Origin: Ruminiclostridium sp.
GTDB taxonomy: Bacteria > Bacillota > Clostridia > Oscillospirales > Ruminococcaceae
Length of the DNA: 32,046 bases
Direction of reading: 5' to 3'
Assembly: GCA_017479645.1 (NCBI GenBank)
Contig: JAFVBZ010000165.1
Coordinates: forward strand, 1 to 32,046
Positions 26,254-32,046 of this stretch are shown here, in pieces. The translations under genes were made by a program, and so were the position numbers. The notes beneath the pieces are model-generated. The model ran no database searches and was not told the origin of the DNA. It worked only from the letters and a program-made list of their open reading frames with translations. Every line of letters starts with the position of its first letter. The first letter of the stretch is position 1.

Positions 26254-26310
26254 AAGAGGGTGTCCAAACCGTGGACTCCCCGCTATGGGGTCGCGCTTCA
26301 CGACCCCATA
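26254..26310. other. Two adjacent GC-rich hairpins, possible element edge
   Basis: The first hairpin pairs GGGTGTCCA (26254-26262) with TGGACTCCC (near 26268-26276), one mismatch. The second pairs 26284-26293 with 26301-26310 perfectly (10 bp, 7-base loop). The first closely resembles the hairpin after the relaxase gene (31773-31795). They lie where the AT-rich defence operon changes to the mobilizable element, so they may mark its left side. No attachment site repeat can be confirmed in the window. Confidence 0.4.
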
Positions 26311-26565
26311 AGCATATTTGCAAGGGTGTCACGCGTCGTTACTCCCCTTGGTGCAGACCGAACGAAAAACGCGCTCTGAGCCGCTTTTGATATGTGGATA
26401 GGGTAATATCATTACCCGCCTATTTTGAACGACTCAGAACGCGAAAAAACAGCGATTTTCTACCCGTTTTTGCCTGTTTTATCACGGCGCTGGACGTGCC
26501 GAAATATTCCCAATTTTTACCATTGAAAGGAGTGGTGCAGAATATAGCAACCATAGCATAAAAAC

Positions 26566-26666
26566 GCCCTGCTAACAGGGCATTTCCTGTATCGGATCAT
26601 CAATCGAATATCAGATCACAGCTCGGTTATCGGGAGCGAAAGCCTCCCTGTTAGCTGGGCTTTTTT
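26566..26666 (+). ncRNA. Candidate structured RNA or attenuator with competing hairpins
   Basis: A 15-base arm (26566-26580) pairs 14/15 with 26646-26660, which is followed directly by six Ts, the form of an intrinsic terminator. The same 5' arm can instead fold on itself (GCCCTG, loop CTAA, CAGGGC; 26566-26581). The two structures exclude each other, as in an attenuator. The 65 bases between carry a further small stem (GCTC/GAGC). No gene lies within 500 bases upstream on this strand, so it could be a free small RNA. No promoter was established. Confidence 0.4.
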
Positions 26667-26694
26667 GATACCGAAACACAACAGCATACTCAGC

Positions 26695-26727
26695 GCCCTG
26701 CGTTCTCCGGAACAGCGGGGCTTTTTC
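26695..26727 (+). terminator. Intrinsic terminator in the element's noncoding region
   Basis: GCCCTGC (26695-26701) pairs with GCGGGGC (26715-26721) with one G-T pair, followed by TTTTTC. It stands 29 bases after the candidate RNA above. Confidence 0.6.
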
Positions 26728-26785
26728 TATGCCCAAAATACCGCCGTCATTCTGCATAAACGCAACTGTATTATCAGTGCTAAAC

Positions 26786-27441
26786 TATACAGAATTAACG
26801 AATTTTAAAAAACTTTTCAAAACACCCCGAAAAAGGGTTGAAAAAACGGCACTTTTTTCACGTTAAGTGAAAGGTATTTTCTCGGGCGGCATTTAGCACA
26901 ATCCGACAGATGATTTTTGTGCAGAAATACCGAAATTTCAGATAAACTTATTTTTTCTTTGAAAAATGACCTGCGAAACAGGAGAAAAAATGGCAGTGAG
27001 TGAGAGGATCAATTCCGCCACGTTAATTTGCACAATACAAGTTCTGCCTACGGCTCAGAATTATACAAAATTAACGAATTTTCAAAAATTCTTCATTTTT
27101 CTTCAAAAAATAGTACCCCAAAACAGCGAAAAAAAGACGTTAAGTGAAAGGCATTATTATTGAGTATCATTATGCACAATGCAACAGATGATTTTTGTGC
27201 AGTAACAACAAAAATTACTGAAACCGACTCTTTTTCACAGAAAACACCCCTAAAAAACGGCTGAAAAAAGACGATAGGTGAAAGCAATTATTATGAATTG
27301 TAATTATGCACAATGCAGTTGCTTGTAGCAAGGCTCAATTGTACAGAATTAACGAAATTTCAAAAAATCTTCAAATTTCTTCAAAAAATACCCCTCAAAA
27401 CGGGCTGAAAAATGGCAGTGGGTGAAAGGTATTTTTCACTT
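26786..27441. repeat. Higher-order tandem repeat, about 277-bp period
   Basis: The motif ATTAACGAA occurs at 26794, 27070 and 27348 (steps of 276 and 278). The motif GTGAAAG, or a one-base variant, occurs at 26867, 27000, 27144, 27278 and 27422, with steps alternating 133, 144, 134, 144. Thus two related half-units alternate to make a 277-bp unit present about 2.3 times. The half-units also share a GCACAATGCA-like core, while GACAGATGATTTTTGTGCAG-like sequence follows every second one. Stops in all frames and low GC make coding unlikely. It lies directly before the replication genes and is a candidate origin or control region. Together with the features above it fills the gene-free stretch from about 26380 to 27505. 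Confidence 0.75.
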
Positions 27442-27505
27442 CATCATAAAGCGATCAACAACTTTCAATAACGGAGCATAGCTCCACGACAACAGGAGGA
27501 ACAGT

Positions 27506-27709
27506 ATGACAAAGAAAAAGGTATTAACGATCAAGGAAGCTGCACAGCTTATCGACGGTATCAACGAGTACCGCATCAGGACGATGTGCAAGACCGGACA
27601 GCTCCGCTCTTTCAAGGCGGGCAACAAGTTTCTGATCTCTGAGAGCGACCTTTACACCGCAGTTTTCGGAAAGGACTTCTCGGAGGAAGAGAACGGCGGT
27701 GCAGCTTGA
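27506..27709 (+). CDS. Excisionase-like helix-turn-helix protein
   Basis: A DNA-binding protein of 67 residues with the MerR/excisionase winged helix: LTIKEAAQLIDGINEYRIRT forms the first helices and GQLRSFKAGNKFLISESDLY the wing. AGGAGG lies six bases before the ATG. Such proteins in mobilizable elements act as recombination directionality factors or as repressors of the replication genes. The last four bases overlap the start of the primase gene, so they are co-translated. Its position straight after the tandem repeats makes those repeats a plausible binding region (inference). Confidence 0.75.
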   Translation: MTKKKVLTIKEAAQLIDGINEYRIRTMCKTGQLRSFKAGNKFLISESDLYTAVFGKDFSEEENGGAA

Positions 27710-28338
27710 TTGATTTCGAGCAGATACGGCAGCTTGTCGATATCCGGCAGGCTGCCGAGATGTACGGACTGGAGGTGAACAGAGCGGGAATGGCTCGGTG
27801 CATATTCCACGGGGACAGAAACCCTTCAATGAAGATGTACGATGACCATTTCCACTGTTACGCCTGCGGTGCTCACGGTGACGTGACCGACCTCACGGCG
27901 CAGATGTTCGGGCTTACCAAAAACGAGGCGGCGGACAAGCTCTGTGCGGATTTTGGTATCTCCGGCAGCAGCCCGCCGATGATTGCACCCAAGCGGAAGC
28001 GGATTCTGTCAGGGCGTGAACGGGTGCAACGTGCATTCGATGTTCTCACGGATTACATTGTAATGCTGCGGGAGTTCCGGGTGATGTACGCGCCGACAGA
28101 TCAAGGCGAACCACTCGACTCGCGTTTCATACTGAGCTTGCAACAGCTCGACTATGCAGAGTATTTATGGGACGAGCTGCTCGACAGCACCGAGAACGAA
28201 CGTGCGGAGTTCATCAGTGCAAATATCCCGCAGTTCCGACGGTACTACGACAGCTTGAAAATGTACGGACACCTTCGTCCGTCAATGCAAAAAACTCATA
28301 CAGAAAGGACAGAAAATTATGGAAGAAAAGCAGGATAA
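27706..28338 (+). CDS. CHC2 zinc-finger primase-like protein
   Basis: A protein of 210 residues with the zinc-binding domain of DnaG-type primases: C32-x2-H35 and C51-x2-C54 within RCIFHGDRNPSMKMYDDHFH and CYACGAHGDVTDLTAQMFGL. The rest has no Toprim catalytic domain, so it would recognise a start site rather than make primers alone. The start is a TTG codon overlapping the previous stop by four bases (TTGA), with only a weak ribosome site; coupling to the previous gene is likely. It overlaps the helicase gene by 20 bases. Such pairs form the replication module of clostridial mobilizable elements. Confidence 0.8.
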   Translation: MIDFEQIRQLVDIRQAAEMYGLEVNRAGMARCIFHGDRNPSMKMYDDHFHCYACGAHGDVTDLTAQMFGLTKNEAADKLCADFGISGSSPPMIAPKRKRILSGRERVQRAFDVLTDYIVMLREFRVMYAPTDQGEPLDSRFILSLQQLDYAEYLWDELLDSTENERAEFISANIPQFRRYYDSLKMYGHLRPSMQKTHTERTENYGRKAG

Positions 28339-29629
28339 GTGCATTTGGTTCAACGGCAAAGAAGTGTACGAGGTTTCGTTCTGCAAAGAATTTCTCGCGG
28401 CGCACCCGATGAAATACGTTGACGGAGTATTTCACAACACAGACGGCGCAGTCGATATTCAAACCGTGCGGAAGATGATCGCGGACAAGCTGCTCGCACA
28501 GCAGGTGCAGAAAGATTTTGCCAAGAAAGTGAACGCGCTCACGGGAGCATTACAGAGCATCTGCTACGCTCCCGACTTTGAGGGCAGCGCCAACGAGATT
28601 CATCTGCTCAACGGTATTCTAACGACAGAGCTGGAGTTCCGTCAGGGCGAAAAGAAGATATGCCGGAACAGACTGAATGTAAATTACAATCCGACTGCAC
28701 CCGAACCGGAACGCTGGCTCTCGTTTCTCGCGGAACTGCTTGAACCGGAGGACATTGTGACCTTGCAGGAATATATGGGTTACTGCTTGATACATTCCAC
28801 GAAAGGACAGGCGATGTTGTTCATCACCGGAAACGGCGGTGAGGGCAAGTCGCGCATCGGCGTGGTGATGTACAGCATCTTCGGCGAGGCTGCGTACTTC
28901 GGCAGCATTACCGACCTCGCGGGCGACAAGTTTCTGAAAGCGAACCTCGTTGGGAAAATGGTGCTCATTGACGATGATATGAATTTGGAGGGGCTGAAAG
29001 ATACGAGCTTTCTGAAATCGCTCGCGACCTCGGAAACACCTATCACGGTGCAGGCAAAGGGTAAGCAGGGTCGTCAGGTCAAGTTGATATGCCGTGCGAT
29101 GTGCTTCTCCAACGGCGCACCGAAGTCGCTGTACGATAAGACGGACGGCTGGGAACGCAGACTGATAATTCTCTCGGCAAAGCCCGTCCCGCCGGACAGA
29201 GTGAACGACCCGTTCCTCTCGGAAAAACTGATCGCCGAGAAAGAGGGTATCTTCCTTTGGACGTATCGCGGACTGCTCCGGCTTATCAAGAATGATTTCA
29301 AGTTCACGGTCAGCGAAAAGTCGCGCAGTAATCTGTTGCAGATGAAAGAGGACAATTGCAACATCATCGCTTTTCTGAAAGACGAACAGCTCATAAAGTT
29401 CGGCGCTGGACTGGAGTGTTCGACAGCGGATTTGTATTCAGCATACTGCTACTGGTGCAGTCTGAATAGTGTGACCGCGCTCAAACGCGAGAGCTTCAAC
29501 TTGTGGCTGAAAAATAATCACAGGAGATACAACATCGAGTACAGCAACAATATCGTGAACCAGTCGAGCGGAAAGAAAGCCCGCGGGTATCAGGGCATTG
29601 AAACTTCATACCGCGCGTATATTTCGTAA
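28319..29629 (+). CDS. D5/P4-like SF3 replicative helicase
   Basis: ATP-driven helicase of 436 residues for element replication. The D5-type N-terminal part (about 80-160, including FEGSANEIHLLNGILTTELE and LQEYMGYCLIH) precedes an SF3 ATPase core. Walker A is GNGGEGKSR (171-179), Walker B is KMVLIDDDMN (213-222), and the sensor region is ICRAMCFSNGAPKSLYDKTD followed by WERRLIIL. The C-terminal part has a winged-helix pattern (YCYWCSLNSVTALKRESFNL). AAAGGA lies a few bases before the ATG, inside the primase gene. Together with the CHC2 protein it probably lets the excised circle replicate by itself. Confidence 0.87.
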   Translation: MEEKQDKCIWFNGKEVYEVSFCKEFLAAHPMKYVDGVFHNTDGAVDIQTVRKMIADKLLAQQVQKDFAKKVNALTGALQSICYAPDFEGSANEIHLLNGILTTELEFRQGEKKICRNRLNVNYNPTAPEPERWLSFLAELLEPEDIVTLQEYMGYCLIHSTKGQAMLFITGNGGEGKSRIGVVMYSIFGEAAYFGSITDLAGDKFLKANLVGKMVLIDDDMNLEGLKDTSFLKSLATSETPITVQAKGKQGRQVKLICRAMCFSNGAPKSLYDKTDGWERRLIILSAKPVPPDRVNDPFLSEKLIAEKEGIFLWTYRGLLRLIKNDFKFTVSEKSRSNLLQMKEDNCNIIAFLKDEQLIKFGAGLECSTADLYSAYCYWCSLNSVTALKRESFNLWLKNNHRRYNIEYSNNIVNQSSGKKARGYQGIETSYRAYIS

Positions 29630-29643
29630 TCAACTTCAAAAGT

Positions 29644-29797
29644 GATGTATTTGGTGTATTCGGTGTATCAAATCCCACGGTTGAGCCAATCGAAAATACG
29701 GAGCAGATACACCGCGATACATCTCGGATACATCGTGATGTACCGAACAGTTCCGCTTGCACAGCGGCGAGATACAGCAGATACATCAAATACACCG
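29644..29797. repeat. Phased, mirrored GATACA-type short repeats
   Basis: Three 9-base copies in one orientation (GATGTATTT, GGTGTATTC, GGTGTATCA; 29644-29670) are mirrored by three 9-base copies in the opposite orientation at the other end (GATACAGCA, GATACATCA, AATACACCG; 29771-29797). Between them are four 9-11-base copies (29706-29745: GATACACCGC, GATACATCTCG, GATACATCGT, GATGTACCG). The block fills the gap between the helicase gene and the next small gene. It has the look of an iteron or multi-site operator array. Confidence 0.65.
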
Positions 29798-29835
29798 ATT
29801 TTTAAATCAGAAACTTTTTACAGGAGGAATAACCT

Positions 29836-30111
29836 ATGGCAGACAACGAAAGCACCGAGCGCAAAATCAAGGACTACAAAAAATTAAAGGTGCAGCTCGA
29901 ACATCAGATCTACGAAGCCGCGACAAGGAACACCTGCGAGAAAAGGAAGAAACGGACTCGCCGCCTGATCGTGCGCGGAGCTATCCTTGAAAGTTTTATA
30001 CCGGACGCGGAATCCTACACCGATGATGAAATAAAGCAGCTTCTCATCTCGGCGTTCGGTGCGATACCGGACAAGCTCCGCGAAGAAATATTCCGGAAGA
30101 AAAATGAATGA
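29836..30111 (+). CDS. Small DUF3847-like protein of mobilizable elements
   Basis: A basic, helical protein of 91 residues. An N-terminal coiled-coil-like part (KIKDYKKLKVQLEHQIYEAA) is followed by a very basic stretch (CEKRKKRTRRLIVRGAILES) and a helical tail (YTDDEIKQLLISAFGAIPDK). This matches the DUF3847 family, found almost only next to MobA/MobL relaxases. AGGAGG lies eight bases before the ATG. Its place directly before the transfer origin suggests a relaxosome accessory protein that binds oriT, but that is inference. Confidence 0.72.
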   Translation: MADNESTERKIKDYKKLKVQLEHQIYEAATRNTCEKRKKRTRRLIVRGAILESFIPDAESYTDDEIKQLLISAFGAIPDKLREEIFRKKNE

Positions 30112-30150
30112 TGATGATGAAGTCTTTGAAAAAATTGATTCACAAGATAG

Positions 30151-30202
30151 CTCCCTTCGGGAGAAGGGCGCACTTATATACCACAAAAGTGGTATAGTGC
30201 GC
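30151..30202 (-). other. Origin of transfer (oriT), RSF1010/MobQ type
   Basis: Read on the minus strand, an inverted repeat TATACCAC, loop TTTT, GTGGTATA (30177-30196) is followed at once by TAAGTGCGCCCT (30165-30176). This is the layout of RSF1010-type and related Gram-positive MobQ origins, where the relaxase cuts within TAAGTGCG/CCCT. An outer GCGCAC/GTGCGC pair extends the stem, and a further small hairpin (CTCCC/GGGAG, 30151-30163) lies on the other side of nic. The MobA/MobL relaxase begins about 100 bases away, as expected. Strand polarity implies that the relaxase gene would enter the recipient last. Confidence 0.82.
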
Positions 30203-30268
30203 TCTCCGAGGGAAAATGAAATCTCGCACTACTGCTCGAAATATAAAAATCGGCATACGCCGAGATGA

Positions 30269-31765
30269 ATGAAAGGAGGATTTTTTATCGCCATATATCA
30301 CTGTTCGATAAAAATAATCAGCCGCGGCAAAGGCAAATCCGCAGTGGGTGCAGCCGCATACCGGAGCGGCGAGAAACTTACGAACGAGTATGACGGGCTC
30401 ACTCACGATTACACCCGCAAGGGTGGTGTCGTTCACACCGAGATACTTCTTTCGGAATACGCGCCGTCCGAGTACGCAGACCGCTCCACGCTTTGGAACG
30501 CGGTTGAGAAAGTCGAGAAGGCGAGGAACTCCCAGCTCGCTCGCGAGATAGAAATTTCGCTCCCAAACGAGCTGTCACGCGCGGAAAATATCGAACTTGC
30601 ACGGCGGTTCGTTCAGGAAGCTTTCGTAAACAAAGGAATGTGCGCCGATCTCTGCGTTCATGACCCCGACCGCGAACAGCCGAACATTCACGCGCACATT
30701 ATGCTTACGCTCCGTCCGTTCAACGAGGACGGAACTTGGGGCGACAAGCAGCGCAAGGAGTACATTCTCGACGCAGACGGAAATAAAATCTATGACAAGA
30801 AAAAACGCACCTATAAATGCCGGACGGTTCAGACAACCGACTGGAACGACAAGACCAAAGCCGAGGAATGGCGGGCGGCTTGGGCGGACTTTCTCAATGC
30901 GGTTCTCACTGAAAAAGGAATCGCCGAGCGCGTGGATCATCGTTCATTCGAGCGTCAGGGAAAACTGGAACAGCCGACCATTCACCTCGGTGCGGCAGTC
31001 ACCCAAATGGAGCGGAAAGGAATCCGTACCGTCAAGGGTGACATCAACCGCCGGATACAGGAGCAGAATGACGAGCTGCACAGGTTGCAGGCGGAGCTTG
31101 AACGGGTCAACGCTGCTATCGCTGAACTCAATCAGAGTCCGCAGGAAGAAAACCTCGTTTCTATCCTTATGCGGTTCTACAGCAACGGTGAGAAATTTGC
31201 GGAAGCTCGCGGTTTGAAACTCGGAAATCTGAAAAAAGCGCAAAAGCTCCGTGACGTTTCACAGGCGGTGGCATTCCTGCAAGGCAATCACATCTCAACG
31301 ATGACGGAGCTGTCCGAGAAACACGCCGCGCTTGAATCTGAATATCATGAACTGAAAGACAAGATACTCTCCCGTCAGAAACGTATCAAGGCGCTGCACG
31401 AGCTGCTTGACCACTACGAGATTTTCAAGCCCAACAAGGCGGTCTATGACCAGTGGAAAAGTATCACCAATCAGAAGAAAAAAGACAGGTTTTACGCCGA
31501 GCACGGCAGTCAGATTGAAGCTTACAAGGCTATGCGCTCTTACTTCAAAAGCACTCTCGGCGAGGGAGAGAAAATCACTCCCAAAGCGTGGCAGTCAGAA
31601 CTTGCCGAACTTGAAAGTGCCGACAGCGCCGATATGCTCCGGCTGCATAAGTTGGAAGACGATACCGCGCTTATGGCGACTATTCTCTACAATGTGGAGC
31701 ACTTGCAGACTTACGAAGAACGGGGGCAGGAGATACAGAAGAAACGGAAAACGGTACTGGAATAA
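30269..31765 (+). CDS. MobA/MobL-family relaxase (MobQ type)
   Basis: Conjugative DNA-nicking enzyme, 498 residues. The N-terminal relaxase motif IYHCSIKIISRGKGKSAVGA ends in AAYRSGE with catalytic Y31. The metal site is H131 with H141-A-H143 (PNIHAHIMLTLRP). After about residue 260 the protein is helical and charged with coiled-coil stretches (NRRIQEQNDELHRLQAELER) and has no helicase or primase domain. The reported start is ATG 30269, but this ATG lies before the strong AAAGGAGG site (30272-30279). Family members usually start M-A-I-Y-H, which here reads ATC-GCC-ATA-TAT-CAC with ATC at 30287, seven bases from the ribosome site. The native start may thus be a non-ATG codon. Confidence 0.88.
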   Translation: MKGGFFIAIYHCSIKIISRGKGKSAVGAAAYRSGEKLTNEYDGLTHDYTRKGGVVHTEILLSEYAPSEYADRSTLWNAVEKVEKARNSQLAREIEISLPNELSRAENIELARRFVQEAFVNKGMCADLCVHDPDREQPNIHAHIMLTLRPFNEDGTWGDKQRKEYILDADGNKIYDKKKRTYKCRTVQTTDWNDKTKAEEWRAAWADFLNAVLTEKGIAERVDHRSFERQGKLEQPTIHLGAAVTQMERKGIRTVKGDINRRIQEQNDELHRLQAELERVNAAIAELNQSPQEENLVSILMRFYSNGEKFAEARGLKLGNLKKAQKLRDVSQAVAFLQGNHISTMTELSEKHAALESEYHELKDKILSRQKRIKALHELLDHYEIFKPNKAVYDQWKSITNQKKKDRFYAEHGSQIEAYKAMRSYFKSTLGEGEKITPKAWQSELAELESADSADMLRLHKLEDDTALMATILYNVEHLQTYEERGQEIQKKRKTVLE

Positions 31766-31772
31766 AATCAGA

Positions 31773-31795
31773 GGGTGTCCGTTCGGCGGACACCC
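31773..31795 (+). terminator. Hairpin after the relaxase gene
   Basis: A perfect 9-bp stem (31773-31781 with 31787-31795), loop TTCGG, eight bases after the relaxase stop. No T-run follows, so it may protect the 3' end or end transcription only weakly. It shares AGAGGGTGTCC with the hairpin at 26252. Confidence 0.5.
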
Positions 31796-31826
31796 GTGAA
31801 ACACCACTAAGGCTATAAAAATGTTT

Positions 31827-31879
31827 ATTTTCCACTTGACAAAATCACACTTTAAAGTGTATAATAGTAAGTGGAAAAT
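31827..31879 (+). promoter_or_regulatory. Integrase promoter inside two nested palindromes
   Basis: TTGACA (31836-31841), an 18-base spacer and TATAAT (31860-31865). The spacer holds a perfect 14-base palindrome, ACACTTTAAAGTGT (31847-31860). An outer perfect inverted repeat, ATTTTCCACTT (31827-31837) and AAGTGGAAAAT (31869-31879), has practically the same centre. The outer arms cover the -35 edge and the start site. This is a strong candidate operator for a dimeric or tetrameric repressor of integrase. Confidence 0.7.
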
Positions 31880-31885
31880 TTACAG

Positions 31886-31949
31886 CTATGACAGAAAGTC
31901 ATAGGGCAGCCCGTGTGTACTGATACAATGGCACGGCTGCTGAATAGCC
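31886..31949 (+). promoter_or_regulatory. Structured integrase leader
   Basis: Two stems follow the promoter: CTATGAC/GTCATAG (31886-31892 with 31898-31904) and GCAGCCcGTG/CACGGCTGC (31906-31915 with 31932-31940, one bulge). The right arm of the second can alternatively pair GGCT with AGCC (to 31949) ahead of TTGTGTTTT. A short frame of 11 codons (ATG 31888 to TGA 31921) crosses the first stem. This looks like a leader that controls integrase expression, but the mechanism is not proven. Confidence 0.45.
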
Positions 31950-31979
31950 TTGTGTTTTATCGTAGGAGGAATAAACACA

Positions 31980-32046
31980 ATGGCAACATTTATAAAAAGA
32001 GGAAACAGTTACAGGATAAAGGTTTCCTGCGGTTATGACATTCACG
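31980..32046 (+). CDS. Tyrosine integrase, 5' end only
   Basis: The first 22 codons are present before the window ends. The residues MATFIKRGNSYRIKVSCGYD are typical of the arm-binding N-terminus of Tn916-like and related clostridial tyrosine integrases. AGGAGG (31964-31969) lies ten bases before the ATG. Its position next to the relaxase puts the right end of the mobile element beyond the window. Catalytic residues cannot be checked. Confidence 0.78.
   Translation, partial: MATFIKRGNSYRIKVSCGYDIH

Noticed and set aside
26532-26558. Tiny GTG-started leader peptide before the candidate attenuator
   Set aside because: AAAGGAG touches or overlaps the GTG codons, so the spacing would not allow normal initiation.
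26966-27163. Plus-strand frame of 65 codons inside the tandem repeats
   Set aside because: It is not preserved between repeat copies and has no ribosome site; the repeats are best read as noncoding.
26786-27441. Could the tandem repeats be a CRISPR array?
   Set aside because: The units are about 133-144 bases, degenerate and of two kinds, not 25-40-base identical repeats with unique spacers, and no cas gene is present.
29644-29797. Could the GATACA repeats be a CRISPR array?
   Set aside because: Units are only 9-11 bases, lie next to each other without spacers, and occur in both orientations.
29642-29887. Plus-strand frame of 81 codons after the helicase gene
   Set aside because: It crosses the GATACA repeat block and then runs out of frame through the start of the DUF3847-like gene; no motif or ribosome site.
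30104-30268. Small plus-strand frame of 54 codons between the DUF3847-like gene and the relaxase
   Set aside because: It runs through the oriT hairpin and nic core, has no ribosome site of its own and shows no family likeness. The DNA is better explained as transfer origin.

Overview
The window looks like a chromosome segment of an anaerobic, Ruminococcus-like Firmicute (Clostridia). Supporting signs are strong AGGAGG ribosome sites, TTGACA/TATAAT promoters, a cobalamin riboswitch of clostridial type, a DUF6809-like gene and a gut-clostridial mobilizable element. This assignment is inference from gene style, not a database match.

Region 1 (1-1020) holds a tetranucleotide repeat, a strong hairpin and a stand-alone SAM methyltransferase gene with its own promoter and terminator. 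Region 2 (1112-16019) is one long cobalamin-riboswitch operon. Its order is lipoprotein, permease and ATPase (importer 1), a CobN/ChlH-type chelatase with two AAA+ partners (ChlI- and ChlD-like), a second lipoprotein, permease and ATPase (importer 2), a MetE-like methyltransferase and a flavodoxin. Most junctions overlap by 1-4 bases or are under 60 bases apart. Together they look like a B12-repressed unit that imports corrinoids or other metallo-tetrapyrroles, works on their metal with a three-subunit chelatase, and supplies a possible B12-independent methionine route.

Region 3 (16033-20441) holds a membrane-anchored CHAP protein, a 3' remnant of mgtE, a MATE exporter divergent from a LysR regulator over overlapping promoters, and a DUF6809-like gene followed by a broken second copy. 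Region 4 (20688-26199, minus strand) is a visibly AT-rich defence operon. It encodes a PD-(D/E)XK nuclease fused to an adenine methylase, an HsdS specificity subunit and an LA2681-type HEPN protein, with no HsdR translocase visible.

Region 5 (about 26250 to the end) is most of an integrative mobilizable element. It starts with about 1.1 kb of structured noncoding DNA: hairpins, a candidate small RNA or attenuator, and a 277-bp higher-order tandem repeat. An excisionase-like protein, a CHC2 zinc-finger primase fragment and a D5-like helicase follow. Next come a phased GATACA repeat cluster, a small DUF3847-like gene, an oriT closely resembling the RSF1010/MobQ type, a MobA/MobL relaxase and the first codons of a tyrosine integrase behind a palindromic operator. 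No conjugation (T4SS) genes are visible, so it would depend on a helper.
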